Assembly (NCBI RefSeq): GCF_024734405.1
Contig: NZ_CP059556.1
Coordinates: 3,410,001 to 3,474,000, forward strand
Origin: Saccharopolyspora gregorii
Lineage (GTDB): Bacteria; Actinomycetota; Actinomycetes; Mycobacteriales; Pseudonocardiaceae
Direction: 5' to 3'
DNA length: 64,000 nt
Shown here: piece by piece, positions 54,967 to 63,254 of the stretch
How the letters are laid out: each line of letters begins with the position of its first letter
How positions within the stretch are numbered: the first letter of the stretch is position 1
The notes under the pieces: model-generated
The model's database searches: none
What the model saw: only the letters and a program-made list of their open reading frames with translations
What the model was told of the DNA's origin: nothing
Program-made: the position numbers and the translations under genes

Positions 54967-55572
54967 GTGGCCAAGAGGATCCGCGACCCGAAGGCGCGCG
55001 AGCACATCGTGGCGGCGGCCCGGCGGCTGCTCGCCGACCGCGGTCTCACCGCCACCACCGTGCGCGCGGTGGCCGCCGAGGCCGAGGTCTCCACCGGCTC
55101 GGTCACGCACTACTTCGAGGACAAGGCCGAGCTGATCGGCGCGGCCCTGCGGTTCAACGGCGCGATCGCCGCGGAGCGCGTCGTGGCGGCCGTCGGCGAC
55201 CGGCGCGGGCTGGACGCGGTGCAGCGCGCCACCCAGGGACTGCTGCCGGTCGACGAGGAACGGCTCACCTGCTGGCGGGTGTGGCTGGCGCTGTGGTCGC
55301 ACCAGCCGGACGACCCGGCGGGCGGTTTCGGCGCGGGCTACCAGGTGTGGCGTTCGCTGCTGCGCCGCCACCTCACCGAGGCGGTGGCCGACGGGGAGCT
55401 GCCCGACGGCCTGGACCTCCCGCACGAGATCAGCGTGCTGGGCACCCTGGTGGTCGGCACCGGTCTGCTGGCGGGTTCGGACCTGTCCACCCGCGACCAG
55501 CTGCGCAGGCGGGCGCGGCGCATCTTCAACGAGCACTTCGCCCGGCTGGCACAGCAGAACTCCGCCGTCTGA
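54967..55572 (+). CDS. TetR-family regulator, divergent from the mce operon
   Basis: 201 aa. HTH: REHIVAAARRLLADRGLTATTVRAVAAEAEVSTGSVTHYFEDKAELIGAAL (about 12-60). The ligand domain (CWRVWLALWSHQPDDPAGGFGAGYQVWRSLLRRHL) resembles BetI-type TetRs. GTG start at 54967 with GGGAGGA upstream. Its divergent position makes it the probable mce-operon regulator. It is not KstR: the recognition helix and C-terminus differ. Confidence 0.88.
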   Translation: MAKRIRDPKAREHIVAAARRLLADRGLTATTVRAVAAEAEVSTGSVTHYFEDKAELIGAALRFNGAIAAERVVAAVGDRRGLDAVQRATQGLLPVDEERLTCWRVWLALWSHQPDDPAGGFGAGYQVWRSLLRRHLTEAVADGELPDGLDLPHEISVLGTLVVGTGLLAGSDLSTRDQLRRRARRIFNEHFARLAQQNSAV

Positions 55573-55580
55573 CGCGGGAC

Positions 55581-56564
55581 CTACCGGCGCCGCACCGGGC
55601 GCACGCCGCGCGGCCTGCGCACCGGCTCGGGCTCCGCGGAGGCCTCGCCGGAGCGGTCCTGCCCGATCTCGTCGGCGAGCTCCTCGTCGTCGCCGTCCTC
55701 CCGCCGGGCGGACCCGCCGTCGTCGCCCGCGGATCCGTCGTCTTCCGCGGACTCGCCCTGCTCCTGCGCCAGGGCGTCCTCGTGGCTGCGGACCACCTCG
55801 CCGTCCCGGATCTCGCCGCGCCAGCCCTCGACCTCGTCCTGCTCCAGCACGGTGCGCGTCATCAGGTGCCGCTGCACGTGCTTGAAGTCCGAGCGCGCCC
55901 GGCGGCCCTGCGCCCGCCACAGGTTCGCCGTCTTCTCGAAGAAACCCTGCGGGTGGTACTCGAGGACGAGCAGGATGCGGGTCAGCGTCGGGCCGAGCTC
56001 GTGGAAGGTCACCGTGCCGTCCACCGAGCCCTTCGACCCGGTCGAGTGCCACACGATCCGGCTGTCGGGCACCTGCTCCTGGATGGTGGAGCGCCAGCTG
56101 CGGTGCGACAGGAAGATCTGCGCCCGCCAGTCGAGCTCCTCGTCGGACTCCTGCTGGACGCTCTCGACCTTGCGGGTGAAGCTCGGGAAGTCCTCGAAGC
56201 GGGTCCACTGGTCGTAGGCCACCCGCAGCGGCAGGCCGACGTCGCACTGCTCGACGATGTTGACGACCTTCGCCGAGCTGCCGCCGCCACCTCCGCCGCC
56301 GGAGCCTCCCCCACCCGCCGAGTCCTCACCGGCCGCGCCGGAGCTCCCGCCGCCGGTGACCGCCGCCAGCAGGCCGGAGCCACCGCCCTCGTCGTCCCGC
56401 GCGTAGTCGGTGAGCCTGCCGACGAGTCCTTCCGCCCGTTCGCCGAGCCCGGACACCGCGCGCTCCGCGAGCGCCGACAGCAGGTCGCGCACCGCGTCGC
56501 GCAGGTGGTCCCACGGAAGTCCGCGCGCGGCACCGCCGCCGGAGTCGTCCCGCTGCTCAGCCAT
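55581..56564 (-). CDS. SRPBCC (cyclase/dehydrase-like) protein
   Basis: 327 aa. A helical N-terminus (HLRDAVRDLLSALAERAVSGLGERAEGLVGRL), a Gly/Ser-rich linker and a START/SRPBCC domain at about 100-245 (VEQCDVGLPLRVAYDQWTRFEDFPSFTRKVESVQQ, DGTVTFHELGPTLTRILLVLEYHPQGFFEK) precede an acidic, low-complexity tail. Such proteins are found with gas-vesicle-type or stress genes in streptomycetes, but no gvp gene is here. The ATG at 56564 overlaps the previous gene by 8 bp. Confidence 0.8.
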   Translation of the reverse strand: MAEQRDDSGGGAARGLPWDHLRDAVRDLLSALAERAVSGLGERAEGLVGRLTDYARDDEGGGSGLLAAVTGGGSSGAAGEDSAGGGGSGGGGGGGSSAKVVNIVEQCDVGLPLRVAYDQWTRFEDFPSFTRKVESVQQESDEELDWRAQIFLSHRSWRSTIQEQVPDSRIVWHSTGSKGSVDGTVTFHELGPTLTRILLVLEYHPQGFFEKTANLWRAQGRRARSDFKHVQRHLMTRTVLEQDEVEGWRGEIRDGEVVRSHEDALAQEQGESAEDDGSAGDDGGSARREDGDDEELADEIGQDRSGEASAEPEPVRRPRGVRPVRRR

Positions 56565-57030
56565 CGTCCTCACCTCGCGTCGAGCGGTCGCCGCCGCGCC
56601 GCGGCGAGGGACGGCCGGCCGGGCGGGCGCCGCGCGAACGGGGTCCCGGACGGCTGCGGGCGGGGTCCTCGCCGCGCGGGCGCCGACCCGCCTCCGCCGG
56701 TTCCGCCGGGGCTTCGTCTTCGAGGTCCGCCGCGCCCTCTCCCCGCAGTCCGGCGGCCCGTTCGGTCAGCGCGTCGCCCCAGGAGTCGATCCGCCGGGAC
56801 GCCGCGGCGCCGGCCGCGGTCTTGGCCGCGTCGACCAGCCGCGCCCGCAGGTCACCGGTGAGCGCTTCCGACCCGCTGACCGAGCTCAGGCCCTGCTTGA
56901 GCAGTTCGGTGGGATCGGTGGGCAACTTCTTGCCCGCCAGCAGACCGCCGACCACGATCGCCAGCTTCATCTTCCGCGTGCGGCCCAGCAGGTAGCCGAC
57001 GGCCACCGCGGCTGCGATGCGAGATTTCAT
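56557..57030 (-). CDS. Small membrane-associated protein paired with SRPBCC
   Basis: 157 aa. The N-terminus MKSRIAAAVAVGYLLGRTRKMKLAIVVGGLLAGKKL has two short hydrophobic stretches split by a basic GRTRKMK, a pattern often found next to SRPBCC genes in actinomycetes. The C-terminal half is Arg/Pro/Gly-rich and disordered. GGGAGG precedes the ATG at 57030. It overlaps the SRPBCC gene by 8 bp, so they are probably co-expressed. Function unknown. Confidence 0.78.
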   Translation of the reverse strand: MKSRIAAAVAVGYLLGRTRKMKLAIVVGGLLAGKKLPTDPTELLKQGLSSVSGSEALTGDLRARLVDAAKTAAGAAASRRIDSWGDALTERAAGLRGEGAADLEDEAPAEPAEAGRRPRGEDPARSRPGPRSRGARPAGRPSPRRGGDRSTRGEDDG

Positions 57031-57207
57031 GGTGGACCTCCCAGCGACAGGCGACCGCGGATGCTCCGCCGCCGGATGCCGGTCGAGGGCGTCGAGATGC
57101 TCGGAGTGCACGCCGGTCCGCTCGGGAGCGACGGGTGCTGCCGCCCACGCTACGCCCCGGGACCTGCGACGACAGGGTCGACCGGACCTGCCGCCGGAGC
57201 GTCGGGA

Positions 57208-57660
57208 TCAGCTGCCGGCGTGGAAGGTGAACCGGACCTTGCCCACCCAGATCTCGTCGCCATCGGCGAGCACCGCCCGATCCACCACCTGCCGGTTCAG
57301 GTAGGTGCCGTTGAGCGACCCGGCGTCCTGGATGGCAAAGTTCTCGCCGTCGCGGCGGATCTCGGTGTGGTAGCGCGACACGGTCACGTCGCCGAGCACG
57401 ATGTCGCAGTCACGGTGCCTGCCGAGGACCGTGGTGTCCCGCTCCAGCGGGAACACCGCGCCCTGGTCCGGGCCGCGGGAGATCACCAGCGCCGCCACCC
57501 CCGTGCGGGGGCGCGGCGGTGCCACCGCGGCGGAACCCGCTTCGTCGGCTCGCGGTGCGGGAACGCCGACGGCGCGCTCGTCCTGCTGGGTCGGAACCGC
57601 TGCCCGGGCTGCCGGAGCCTCGGTACCGGGGCGGTAGGTGCCGAACGGGGATCGGATCAT
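57208..57660 (-). CDS. FHA-domain protein, GarA-like
   Basis: 150 aa. C-terminal FHA domain (about 57-147) with the phosphothreonine-binding residues: Gly80-Arg81-His82 (LGRHRDCD), Ser95-Arg96...His98 (SRYHTE) and Asn117-Gly118-Thr119 (SLNGTY). It resembles GarA/OdhI in layout and ending (ADGDEIWVGKVRFTF). The N-terminal tail lacks the ETTS/ETTxVF phosphorylation motif that controls GarA, so regulation by PknB/PknG in the same way is unlikely. AAGGAGAA precedes the ATG. Confidence 0.87.
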   Translation of the reverse strand: MIRSPFGTYRPGTEAPAARAAVPTQQDERAVGVPAPRADEAGSAAVAPPRPRTGVAALVISRGPDQGAVFPLERDTTVLGRHRDCDIVLGDVTVSRYHTEIRRDGENFAIQDAGSLNGTYLNRQVVDRAVLADGDEIWVGKVRFTFHAGS

Positions 57661-57938
57661 CGTAGTTCTCCTTGCGCGGACCACTCAGCTCGTGCATTTC
57701 CCACTGTGGCCCCGGATCCCCGGGGCGCGACCGGGCCCTAGGTCCCGAACCCGTCGTGTCCTCCGGCACACGGCGTCACCGGCCGACCCCGCACCGCGTC
57801 CGGCCGGGTGACCCACCGCACCGTGCTCGGCACTCCGCGCCACTCCGCACCGGTTCACCGGAGGCGCGTCCGGCGCAGCGGACCGTTCACCGGCGGGCCG
57901 CTCGGAGCCCGGCGCCCGCGACCCCGGGACAGGGAAAA

Positions 57939-57979
57939 GGGGGCCGGTCTGCCGCCCCGACCACGGCAGACCGGCCCCC
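57939..57979 (-). terminator. Rho-independent terminator after the 58017 gene
   Basis: Perfect 16-bp arms GGGGGCCGGTCTGCCG (57939-57954) and CGGCAGACCGGCCCCC (57964-57979), 9-nt loop, followed on the minus strand by TTTTCCC. It lies 38 nt past the stop of the minus-strand gene. The remainder of the 57661-58016 gap shows no gene. Confidence 0.85.
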
Positions 57980-58016
57980 GCCGGCGTTCCCCGCTGAAGT
58001 ACCGCCTCGTCCGGCC

Positions 58017-58340
58017 CTAAGCGGGGTGCGCCTCGCTCACGTGCAGCGGGGTCCCCTGCATGCACGTGGTGGGCGCGCCGGGGTCCGGCCGGCCGCGCAC
58101 CACCAGGTGCGCACCGGGTTTCACCACCGACGGATCGCCGCCGACCAGCAGGTACGGCGAACGGCCTTGGCCGGGGAGCAGGAAGCAGCGCGGCTCCACG
58201 CCCGCCTGCACCCGGCCGGTCACGGTGATCTGCTCGGCACCGGGATCGGCGATCGCGGGCGCGGCCGCCCCCGCCATGCCCAGCACGGACACGAGCAGCA
58301 TCCCTGTCGTTACCCACCGCGACGTCGTCATGGCGCCCAT
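58017..58340 (-). CDS. Small secreted protein with two cysteines
   Basis: 107 aa. The N-terminus has a Sec signal peptide (about 1-31: TTGMLLVSVLGMAGAAAPAIADP, cleavage near AIA-DP). The mature 75 residues contain Cys in EPRCFLLPG and TTCMQG, probably one disulfide, in a beta-rich domain (ITVTGRVQAG, YLLVGGD, HLVVRGRPDPG) reminiscent of small OB-like secreted proteins. No family assigned. Two starts are possible (58340 or 58331). A good terminator follows. Confidence 0.75.
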   Translation of the reverse strand: MGAMTTSRWVTTGMLLVSVLGMAGAAAPAIADPGAEQITVTGRVQAGVEPRCFLLPGQGRSPYLLVGGDPSVVKPGAHLVVRGRPDPGAPTTCMQGTPLHVSEAHPA

Positions 58341-58418
58341 TGCACAAGGAACTCCCCGGGATCGCCACTCGAAGGCCCGGCAGAAGTTAAACCGAGCACT
58401 CGCTCTACTATTCCGGTC

Positions 58419-59141
58419 ATGACGTCGTACTCTCCCCCGGTTCCCGCGGCCGGGAAGGCCGCGGTCGCGGTCGAGCCCGCGTGGCTGCGCTACGGATCCG
58501 CGATCGGCCTGCCGGTGGTGGGCGGTGCGCTCGGCTGGCTGCTGGCGCTCGCGGCGGACTGGATCGCCGGCCTGCCGTGGGCGCCGTTCCAGGGGGTGTT
58601 CGAGCTGGTGTCCTCGCTGCCGCAACCGCACGGCACGCTGGGCGTCGCCGGGCTCGGCGTGCTCGCCGGACTCGGGTTCCTGTCGCTGATGATCGGCGAC
58701 CGGCTCCGGGTGTCGGTGTCCGCGGAGCAGATCGAGCTGCGCCGCGGGCTGCGCGACGTCTCCACCGTGCCCGGCTCGTGCGTGTCGGCGGCGCTGCTCG
58801 ACCACGGCGCGCTGGTGCTGCTGGACGCGGCGGGCGACGAACCGGCCAGGGCCCGCACCGACATCACCGCGGGCGCGCTGCGCACCGCGTTCCGCGCGCA
58901 CGGCTACCGGTGGCTCGACGCCGATCCGCACGCGGGCGAGTTCGAGCTGTGGGTCCCGGACACGCCCGAGGTCGGCCCGCGCGCCGACGCGCTGCTCCGG
59001 GCCCGCGCCCACGCGCGGAAGAAGGGCCGCCACGCCGAGACCGACAAGTTGCGCGACGCGCTGGTCCGCGCCGGATACCTGGTGCGCGACGAGAAGAAGC
59101 AGCAGTACTGGCGGAAGCGTCCGCAGCGGGACGAGGACTGA
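58419..59141 (+). CDS. YqeB-like membrane protein with basic C-terminal helix
   Basis: 240 aa. Two hydrophobic regions near the N-terminus (about 28-50 and 70-93), a soluble middle part with ELRRGLRDVSTVPGSCVSAALLDHGALVLLDAAG, and a C-terminal basic helix RARAHARKKGRHAETDKLRDALVRAGYLVRDEKKQQYWRKR that resembles the CysS-type C-terminal helix. Similar proteins are annotated YqeB in actinobacteria without a known role. The stop overlaps the next ATG (TGATG), so it is co-translated with a TetR gene. Confidence 0.75.
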   Translation: MTSYSPPVPAAGKAAVAVEPAWLRYGSAIGLPVVGGALGWLLALAADWIAGLPWAPFQGVFELVSSLPQPHGTLGVAGLGVLAGLGFLSLMIGDRLRVSVSAEQIELRRGLRDVSTVPGSCVSAALLDHGALVLLDAAGDEPARARTDITAGALRTAFRAHGYRWLDADPHAGEFELWVPDTPEVGPRADALLRARAHARKKGRHAETDKLRDALVRAGYLVRDEKKQQYWRKRPQRDED

Positions 59142-59749
59142 TGCGCACCGTCGACCCGGTCCGCTACGCCGCCCGCCGCCGGAACATCGTCGAGGCGGCG
59201 GGCGGCTGCTTCGCGCGCAAGGGCTTCGACCGCACCACGACCGCGGACATCTGCGCGGCGGCGGGGATCAGCTCCGGCAGCCTGTTCCACTACTTCCCGA
59301 ACAAGCGCGCGGTGTTCCTGGCGATCTTCGAGCAGGACGGCCGGGACAACGCCGAGCAGCTGGCGCTCGCCGTGGCCGACGCGGACCCGTGGGCGGGACT
59401 GCTCGGGCTGGTCGACCACCTGGTGCGCCCGCTGGCCGATCCGGACTCGGCGGGGCTGGTGGTGGAGCTGATCGCGCAGGCCGGGCGGGACCCGGAGCTG
59501 GCCGAGCTGGTCGTGCGCAACGACCGCGAGCTGCGCGCGGGCATCGCGGCCCTGCTGTCCCGGGCGGCGGAGCAGGGCCGGATCGACGACCAGGTCGATC
59601 CCGCGCAGGCCGCGCACTGGGTGCTGGGCCTGACCGACGCGCTGTTCTCCCGAGCCGGGATCGACCGCGACTTCGACCCGCTGGCCGAACTCCCCACGCT
59701 CCGGACCATCCTCGCCCGCTACCTCGGCGCGGTGGAACGGATCGGCTGA
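59141..59749 (+). CDS. TetR-family regulator
   Basis: 202 aa. HTH: RRRNIVEAAGGCFARKGFDRTTTADICAAAGISSGSLFHYFPNKRAVFLAIFEQDG (about 12-65). The C-terminal domain (AELVVRNDRELRAGIAALLSRAAEQGRIDDQVDPAQAAHWVLGLTDALFSRAG) is of the TetR_C_6/AcrR-type. TGATG overlap with the YqeB-like gene suggests they share a promoter. Target unknown. Confidence 0.88.
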   Translation: MRTVDPVRYAARRRNIVEAAGGCFARKGFDRTTTADICAAAGISSGSLFHYFPNKRAVFLAIFEQDGRDNAEQLALAVADADPWAGLLGLVDHLVRPLADPDSAGLVVELIAQAGRDPELAELVVRNDRELRAGIAALLSRAAEQGRIDDQVDPAQAAHWVLGLTDALFSRAGIDRDFDPLAELPTLRTILARYLGAVERIG

Positions 59750-59775
59750 TCCTCCCGGCGGCGAAGCCGCCGAGG
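59750..59775 (+). terminator. Hairpin after the TetR gene
   Basis: CGGCGGC (59756-59762) and GCCGCCG (59766-59772) with a GAA loop, directly after the TGA, flanked by CCTC/GAGG-like bases. No T-tract. Confidence 0.6.
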
Positions 59776-59963
59776 ACGCCGGCCGGTGCGATGAACTCGC
59801 GGCTCGAACCCGGTCGCGGCGATCCGCGGCCGTGCCCCTGCGGCCCGCGGCGTCCACGGACGGCCCGGCGATCACCGGCATCGGCGCGCGGGGTTGCACG
59901 TGCCGCAGCGGCATGTGGTCCGGTGGAGCCACGTCCCGAATCCCGCGGAAAAGTCCCTGCACC

Positions 59964-60860
59964 ATGCATTCGTCGTTCACCCCGCCCCGCCAGGTCAAGA
60001 TCGGCGACGCGGCGGCCTTCGCCGGCACCACGCCGCGGGCGATCCGCCACTACCACGAGATCGGCCTGCTGCCCGAGCCGGAGCGGGGCGGCGACGGCCG
60101 CCGCCGCTACGGCTACGAGGACATGATCCGCTTGCTGTGGATCCGCAAGATGGCCGACGCGGGGATCGCCCTGGACGACATCCGCGACGCCTTCGCCACG
60201 GGCGCGGAGGACTCCGCCGGTGCGGACGGCGGGGAGGGGATCGCGGACGTCCTGGAGCAGCTGGCGGGGACCCTCGCCGCGCAGGAGGCGGAGCTGCGGC
60301 GGCAACGGGCCGCCGTGCAGCGGATGCGCGCGGAAGGCAGCCGGCTGGGCCTGCTCTCCGACTTCGTCACCGAACGGCTGGCGGGCCTGCCCCAGGACTC
60401 CCTTCGCCAGGAGGACCTGGACGCGCTGCTGGTCACCGAGCGGATCTTCGGCCCGCTCGGCGCTGCCGTCCAGGCCACCCGCTTCCTCGCGCTGGCCGCG
60501 GATCCCGCGCTGCGGGAGGCCTCCGACCGCGTCGACGCCGCCGAGGAGGCGTTGGACGACGGGGTCGCCGTCGACGATCCGCGGGTGGCCCGGGTGGCCG
60601 CCGAGCGGCACGCCTTCGACAACGCCCTGCAGGCCGCCATCGAGGAATCCGGCCTGGACGAGGACGAGGACGCCCTCTTCGACACCTGGGACGCCGAACA
60701 TCCGGCCGACGAAGGCGAGGACGAGGGCTCCACCGGCACCCCGGCCCCCACGAGCGCGCTCGAAGCCCTGGGCAAGATGCCCTACGACTTCTCCCCCGCC
60801 CGCCTCCGCTGCGCAGAACTCGCCACAGCCCTAGCCACCCAGAACTCCCCAACGCCCTGA
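59964..60860 (+). CDS. MerR-family regulator with long C-terminal domain
   Basis: 298 aa. The N-terminal MerR winged helix is KIGDAAAFAGTTPRAIRHYHEIGLLPEPERGGDGRRRYGYEDMIRLLWIRKMADAGIALDDIRDA (about 12-78). A coiled coil (EAELRRQRAAVQRMRAEGS) and a long acidic C-terminal domain (DEDEDALFDTWDAEHPADEGEDEG) follow; no cysteine metal site is seen, so a metal sensor is unlikely. No adjacent target gene is obvious. Confidence 0.87.
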   Translation: MHSSFTPPRQVKIGDAAAFAGTTPRAIRHYHEIGLLPEPERGGDGRRRYGYEDMIRLLWIRKMADAGIALDDIRDAFATGAEDSAGADGGEGIADVLEQLAGTLAAQEAELRRQRAAVQRMRAEGSRLGLLSDFVTERLAGLPQDSLRQEDLDALLVTERIFGPLGAAVQATRFLALAADPALREASDRVDAAEEALDDGVAVDDPRVARVAAERHAFDNALQAAIEESGLDEDEDALFDTWDAEHPADEGEDEGSTGTPAPTSALEALGKMPYDFSPARLRCAELATALATQNSPTP

Positions 60861-60877
60861 CCGCCAGGTCCTGCCCG

Positions 60878-61039
60878 TCCTGTCAGCGGCGAAGCCGCTG
60901 AGCAGCGACCACGTACGCAGCCGGACCACCCGCGGGTTCTCAGCGGGCCCCTCGCGAGGACAGCGTTTTCTCATGTGGCGGAGCCACCTGTGAAAACGAT
61001 CCCGCAGCGAGGGGCCCGCTGAGGTTCCGCCACCCCACC
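60878..61039. repeat. Dispersed structured intergenic repeat, copy B
   Basis: About 162 bp homologous to 18136-18290. Long inverted arms CTCAGCGGGCCCCTCGC (60939-60955) and GCGAGGGGCCCGCTGAG (61007-61023) are perfect over 17 bp and enclose the hairpin GTGGC-gga-GCCAC (60975-60987) and a GTTTTC/GAAAAC pair. A further AGCGGC-gaa-GCCGCT hairpin lies at the left end. It fills the gap between convergent merR and SDR genes. Confidence 0.85.
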
Positions 61040-61065
61040 ACCAATGCGAGGTGACGCCGGGAAGA

Positions 61066-61812
61066 TCACCCCTCGAAAAGCCGACCCCGGTGGACCTTGT
61101 GCTGGGCTGCTTGGGCGAGGGGCCGCAGCACCAGCTGGTCGATGTTGACGTGCAGCGGCTGCGCCACGGCCATCGCGACGACCCCGGCGACGTCCTCGGC
61201 GGTCAGCGGCCGGTCCACGTCGGCGTACACGGCGGCGGCCTTGTCGGAGTCACCCCGGAAGCGGTTGAGGGAGAACTCGTCGGTGTGCACCATGCCGGGC
61301 TGGATCTCGATGACCCGCACCGGCTGCCCGGCGAGCTCCAGCCGCAGCGTCTCGGTGAGCGCGTGCTGCCCGTGCTTGGCGGCGCTGTACCCGGCCCCGC
61401 CCTCGTAGTTGACGAAGGCGGCGGTGGAGGTGAGGTTGACGATGGTGCCGCCACCCCCGGCGCGCAGCAGCGGCAGCAGCGCCTGCGTGACGTGCAGGGT
61501 GCCGAGCACGTTGACCTCGTACATGCGCTGCCAGTCCGCGGGGTCGCCGCCCTCGACGGAGTCGGATCCCCAGGCGCCGCCCGCGTTGTTGAGCAGCACG
61601 TCGCAGGCGTCGAGCTCCGCGGCGAAGGTGGCCACCGAGTCCCGGTCGGTGACGTCGAGCGGCAGCGCGCGGCCACCGATCTCCTCGGCGAGCGCGGCCA
61701 GGCGGTCCTGCCTGCGCGCGGCCACCACGACGTGGAACCCGTCGGCGGCCAGGCGGCGGGCGGTCGCCGCGCCGATCCCGCTGCTGGCTCCGGTCACCAC
61801 GGCGGTCTGCAT
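61066..61812 (-). CDS. Short-chain dehydrogenase/reductase
   Basis: 248 aa, complete classical SDR. Cofactor motif TGASSGIGAATARRL (residues 8-22), NNAGG, catalytic Ser in LTSTAAFVN, and Tyr/Lys in YSAAKHG. The ARRQDRL stretch after beta2 suggests NADP preference. Substrate unknown; the group is often annotated as NADP-dependent 3-hydroxy acid (serine) dehydrogenase-like. GGGGAG precedes the ATG at 61812. Confidence 0.9.
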   Translation of the reverse strand: MQTAVVTGASSGIGAATARRLAADGFHVVVAARRQDRLAALAEEIGGRALPLDVTDRDSVATFAAELDACDVLLNNAGGAWGSDSVEGGDPADWQRMYEVNVLGTLHVTQALLPLLRAGGGGTIVNLTSTAAFVNYEGGAGYSAAKHGQHALTETLRLELAGQPVRVIEIQPGMVHTDEFSLNRFRGDSDKAAAVYADVDRPLTAEDVAGVVAMAVAQPLHVNIDQLVLRPLAQAAQHKVHRGRLFEG

Positions 61813-62014
61813 CACACGATCTCCCCTGCTCGAAGCCGATCTCGGACCAACCCTAGGAAACGGCGCCGCGCGGTGGCACAGCGGGCCTCGGGGTCCGATT
61901 CTTCCCAATGACCCACTTCCGCGCCTCCGGTCGGCTACCGTGAGTAGCGTCCCGACCATCCACGGCGAGTTCCGCGCACCACCCGCCGTCGACCTACGCG
62001 AGGTGAGGCCGGCC

Positions 62015-63157
62015 GTGCTCTACGGCATCGACATCTCCCACCACCAGGGCGCGTTCGACCTGGGCCGCACGCGGGCCGAAGGGTTCGAGTTCGCCTTCCT
62101 GAAAGCGACCGAGGGGAGTTCCTTCGTCGACAGCAGGTTCGGCGCCAACCTCGCCAACGCGCGGGCCGCCGGGCTGCTCACCGCCGCCTACCACTACCAG
62201 CGCGCCGATTCGAGCGCCGCCTCCCAGGCCGGGCACATCATCAACACGGTGCCCGCCGACGTCCCGGTGATCCTGGACGTGGAGGACGGCGGGGGCGGCG
62301 CCGACCTGACGCGCGACATCATCGGCCGGTTGCTCGCCGCCGGGTACCGGTCGCCGCTGCTCTACCTGCCGCGCTGGTACTGGGAGCAGATCGGGTCGCC
62401 GTCGCTGGCCGGGCTACCACCGCTGTGGTACTCGCGCTACGCCAGCAACGAGGGCGGCTACGCCAGCGAGATCTACGAGCGGTACCGGGACTTCTACGAC
62501 GCGCAGTGGGGCGGCTACGGCGGTCTCGGCGTCGCGGTACTGCAGTTCACCAGTTCCGCCACCGTCGCCGGGCACCGGCCCGTCGACGCGAACGCGTTCC
62601 GCGGCACCCGCGAAGAGCTCGCGGGGCTGCTCAGCTCAGCTAACCCGGAGGACGACTTGACTCCTGAACAGGCGCAGAAGCTCAACGAGATCCACCACGA
62701 GCTGTTCGGCCCGCGCGGACCGCAGGGCCAGATCGTGGGGTGGGGAACCGAGGCGGGCAACCACACCGCCATCGGGCTGCTGGTGCACATGTTCAACGCG
62801 CTGCTGGGCCCGCGGCCGTCGCGGGTCCCCGGCGCCGAGCACATCCAGGTGCCCGCGGTGGACGCGATCCGGGACACCAACGGGGTGGTGTACCAGCTCC
62901 CGGCGATGATCAACGCCGGTGCCACGGGCGATCCGCAGGCGGTGGCGGAGGCGTTGCGCCCGGTGGTCTCGGAGGTCGCGGGCCCGGCGATCCGCGAGTC
63001 GGTGACCGAGGTGTTCGGGGCGGACGACCCGGCGCGCACCGAGGCGCTGGTGCTGGCGATCTCCACCCGGCTCGCCGCCCGGCAGGCCGCGCCGCAGCAG
63101 ATCCCGGCGCAGGGCAGCCCGCCGCAGGCCCCGGCCCAGCAGCCTCCGGCGCAGTGA
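62015..63157 (+). CDS. GH25 lysozyme-type glycoside hydrolase
   Basis: 380 aa. Catalytic GH25 domain in the first about 200 residues: GIDISHHQGAFD with Asp6, FLKATEGSSFVD, and Asp88/Glu90 in VILDVEDG, the expected DxE pair. It hydrolyses the peptidoglycan glycan backbone. The C-terminal 170 residues hold helices and a Gln/Pro-rich end, perhaps for wall binding. No signal peptide is seen with either start (GTG 62015 with GAGGTGAGG upstream, preferred; GTG 61940 possible), as in phage-derived endolysins. No phage genes flank it. Confidence 0.85.
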   Translation: MLYGIDISHHQGAFDLGRTRAEGFEFAFLKATEGSSFVDSRFGANLANARAAGLLTAAYHYQRADSSAASQAGHIINTVPADVPVILDVEDGGGGADLTRDIIGRLLAAGYRSPLLYLPRWYWEQIGSPSLAGLPPLWYSRYASNEGGYASEIYERYRDFYDAQWGGYGGLGVAVLQFTSSATVAGHRPVDANAFRGTREELAGLLSSANPEDDLTPEQAQKLNEIHHELFGPRGPQGQIVGWGTEAGNHTAIGLLVHMFNALLGPRPSRVPGAEHIQVPAVDAIRDTNGVVYQLPAMINAGATGDPQAVAEALRPVVSEVAGPAIRESVTEVFGADDPARTEALVLAISTRLAARQAAPQQIPAQGSPPQAPAQQPPAQ

Positions 63158-63201
63158 TCTCCGCGCCGCGCCCGGCGGGTGGCGCGGCGGCGGGAACGAC
63201 G

Positions 63202-63238
63202 ACGGCCCACCTCCCCGATCCCCGGGGTGGTGGGCCGT
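63202..63238. terminator. Hairpin between convergent GH25 and Emb-type genes
   Basis: Arms ACGGCCCACC (63202-63211) and GGTGGGCCGT (63229-63238) with a 17-nt loop, in the 97-bp gap between two stop codons. Confidence 0.7.
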
Positions 63239-63254
63239 TCGCCGTGCCCGAGCC

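Noticed and set aside
55581-57030. Gas-vesicle cluster, suggested by the SRPBCC pair
   Set aside because: No GvpA, GvpF/L, GvpK or other gas-vesicle protein is present nearby.
33756-59749. One of the four TetR proteins as KstR
   Set aside because: None of the recognition helices or C-terminal sequences (33756, 40177, 54967, 59141) matches KstR, and none adjoins the sterol genes.
61940-63157. Prophage, suggested by the GH25 lysozyme
   Set aside because: No integrase, capsid, tail, holin or terminase genes around it; neighbours are ordinary chromosomal genes.
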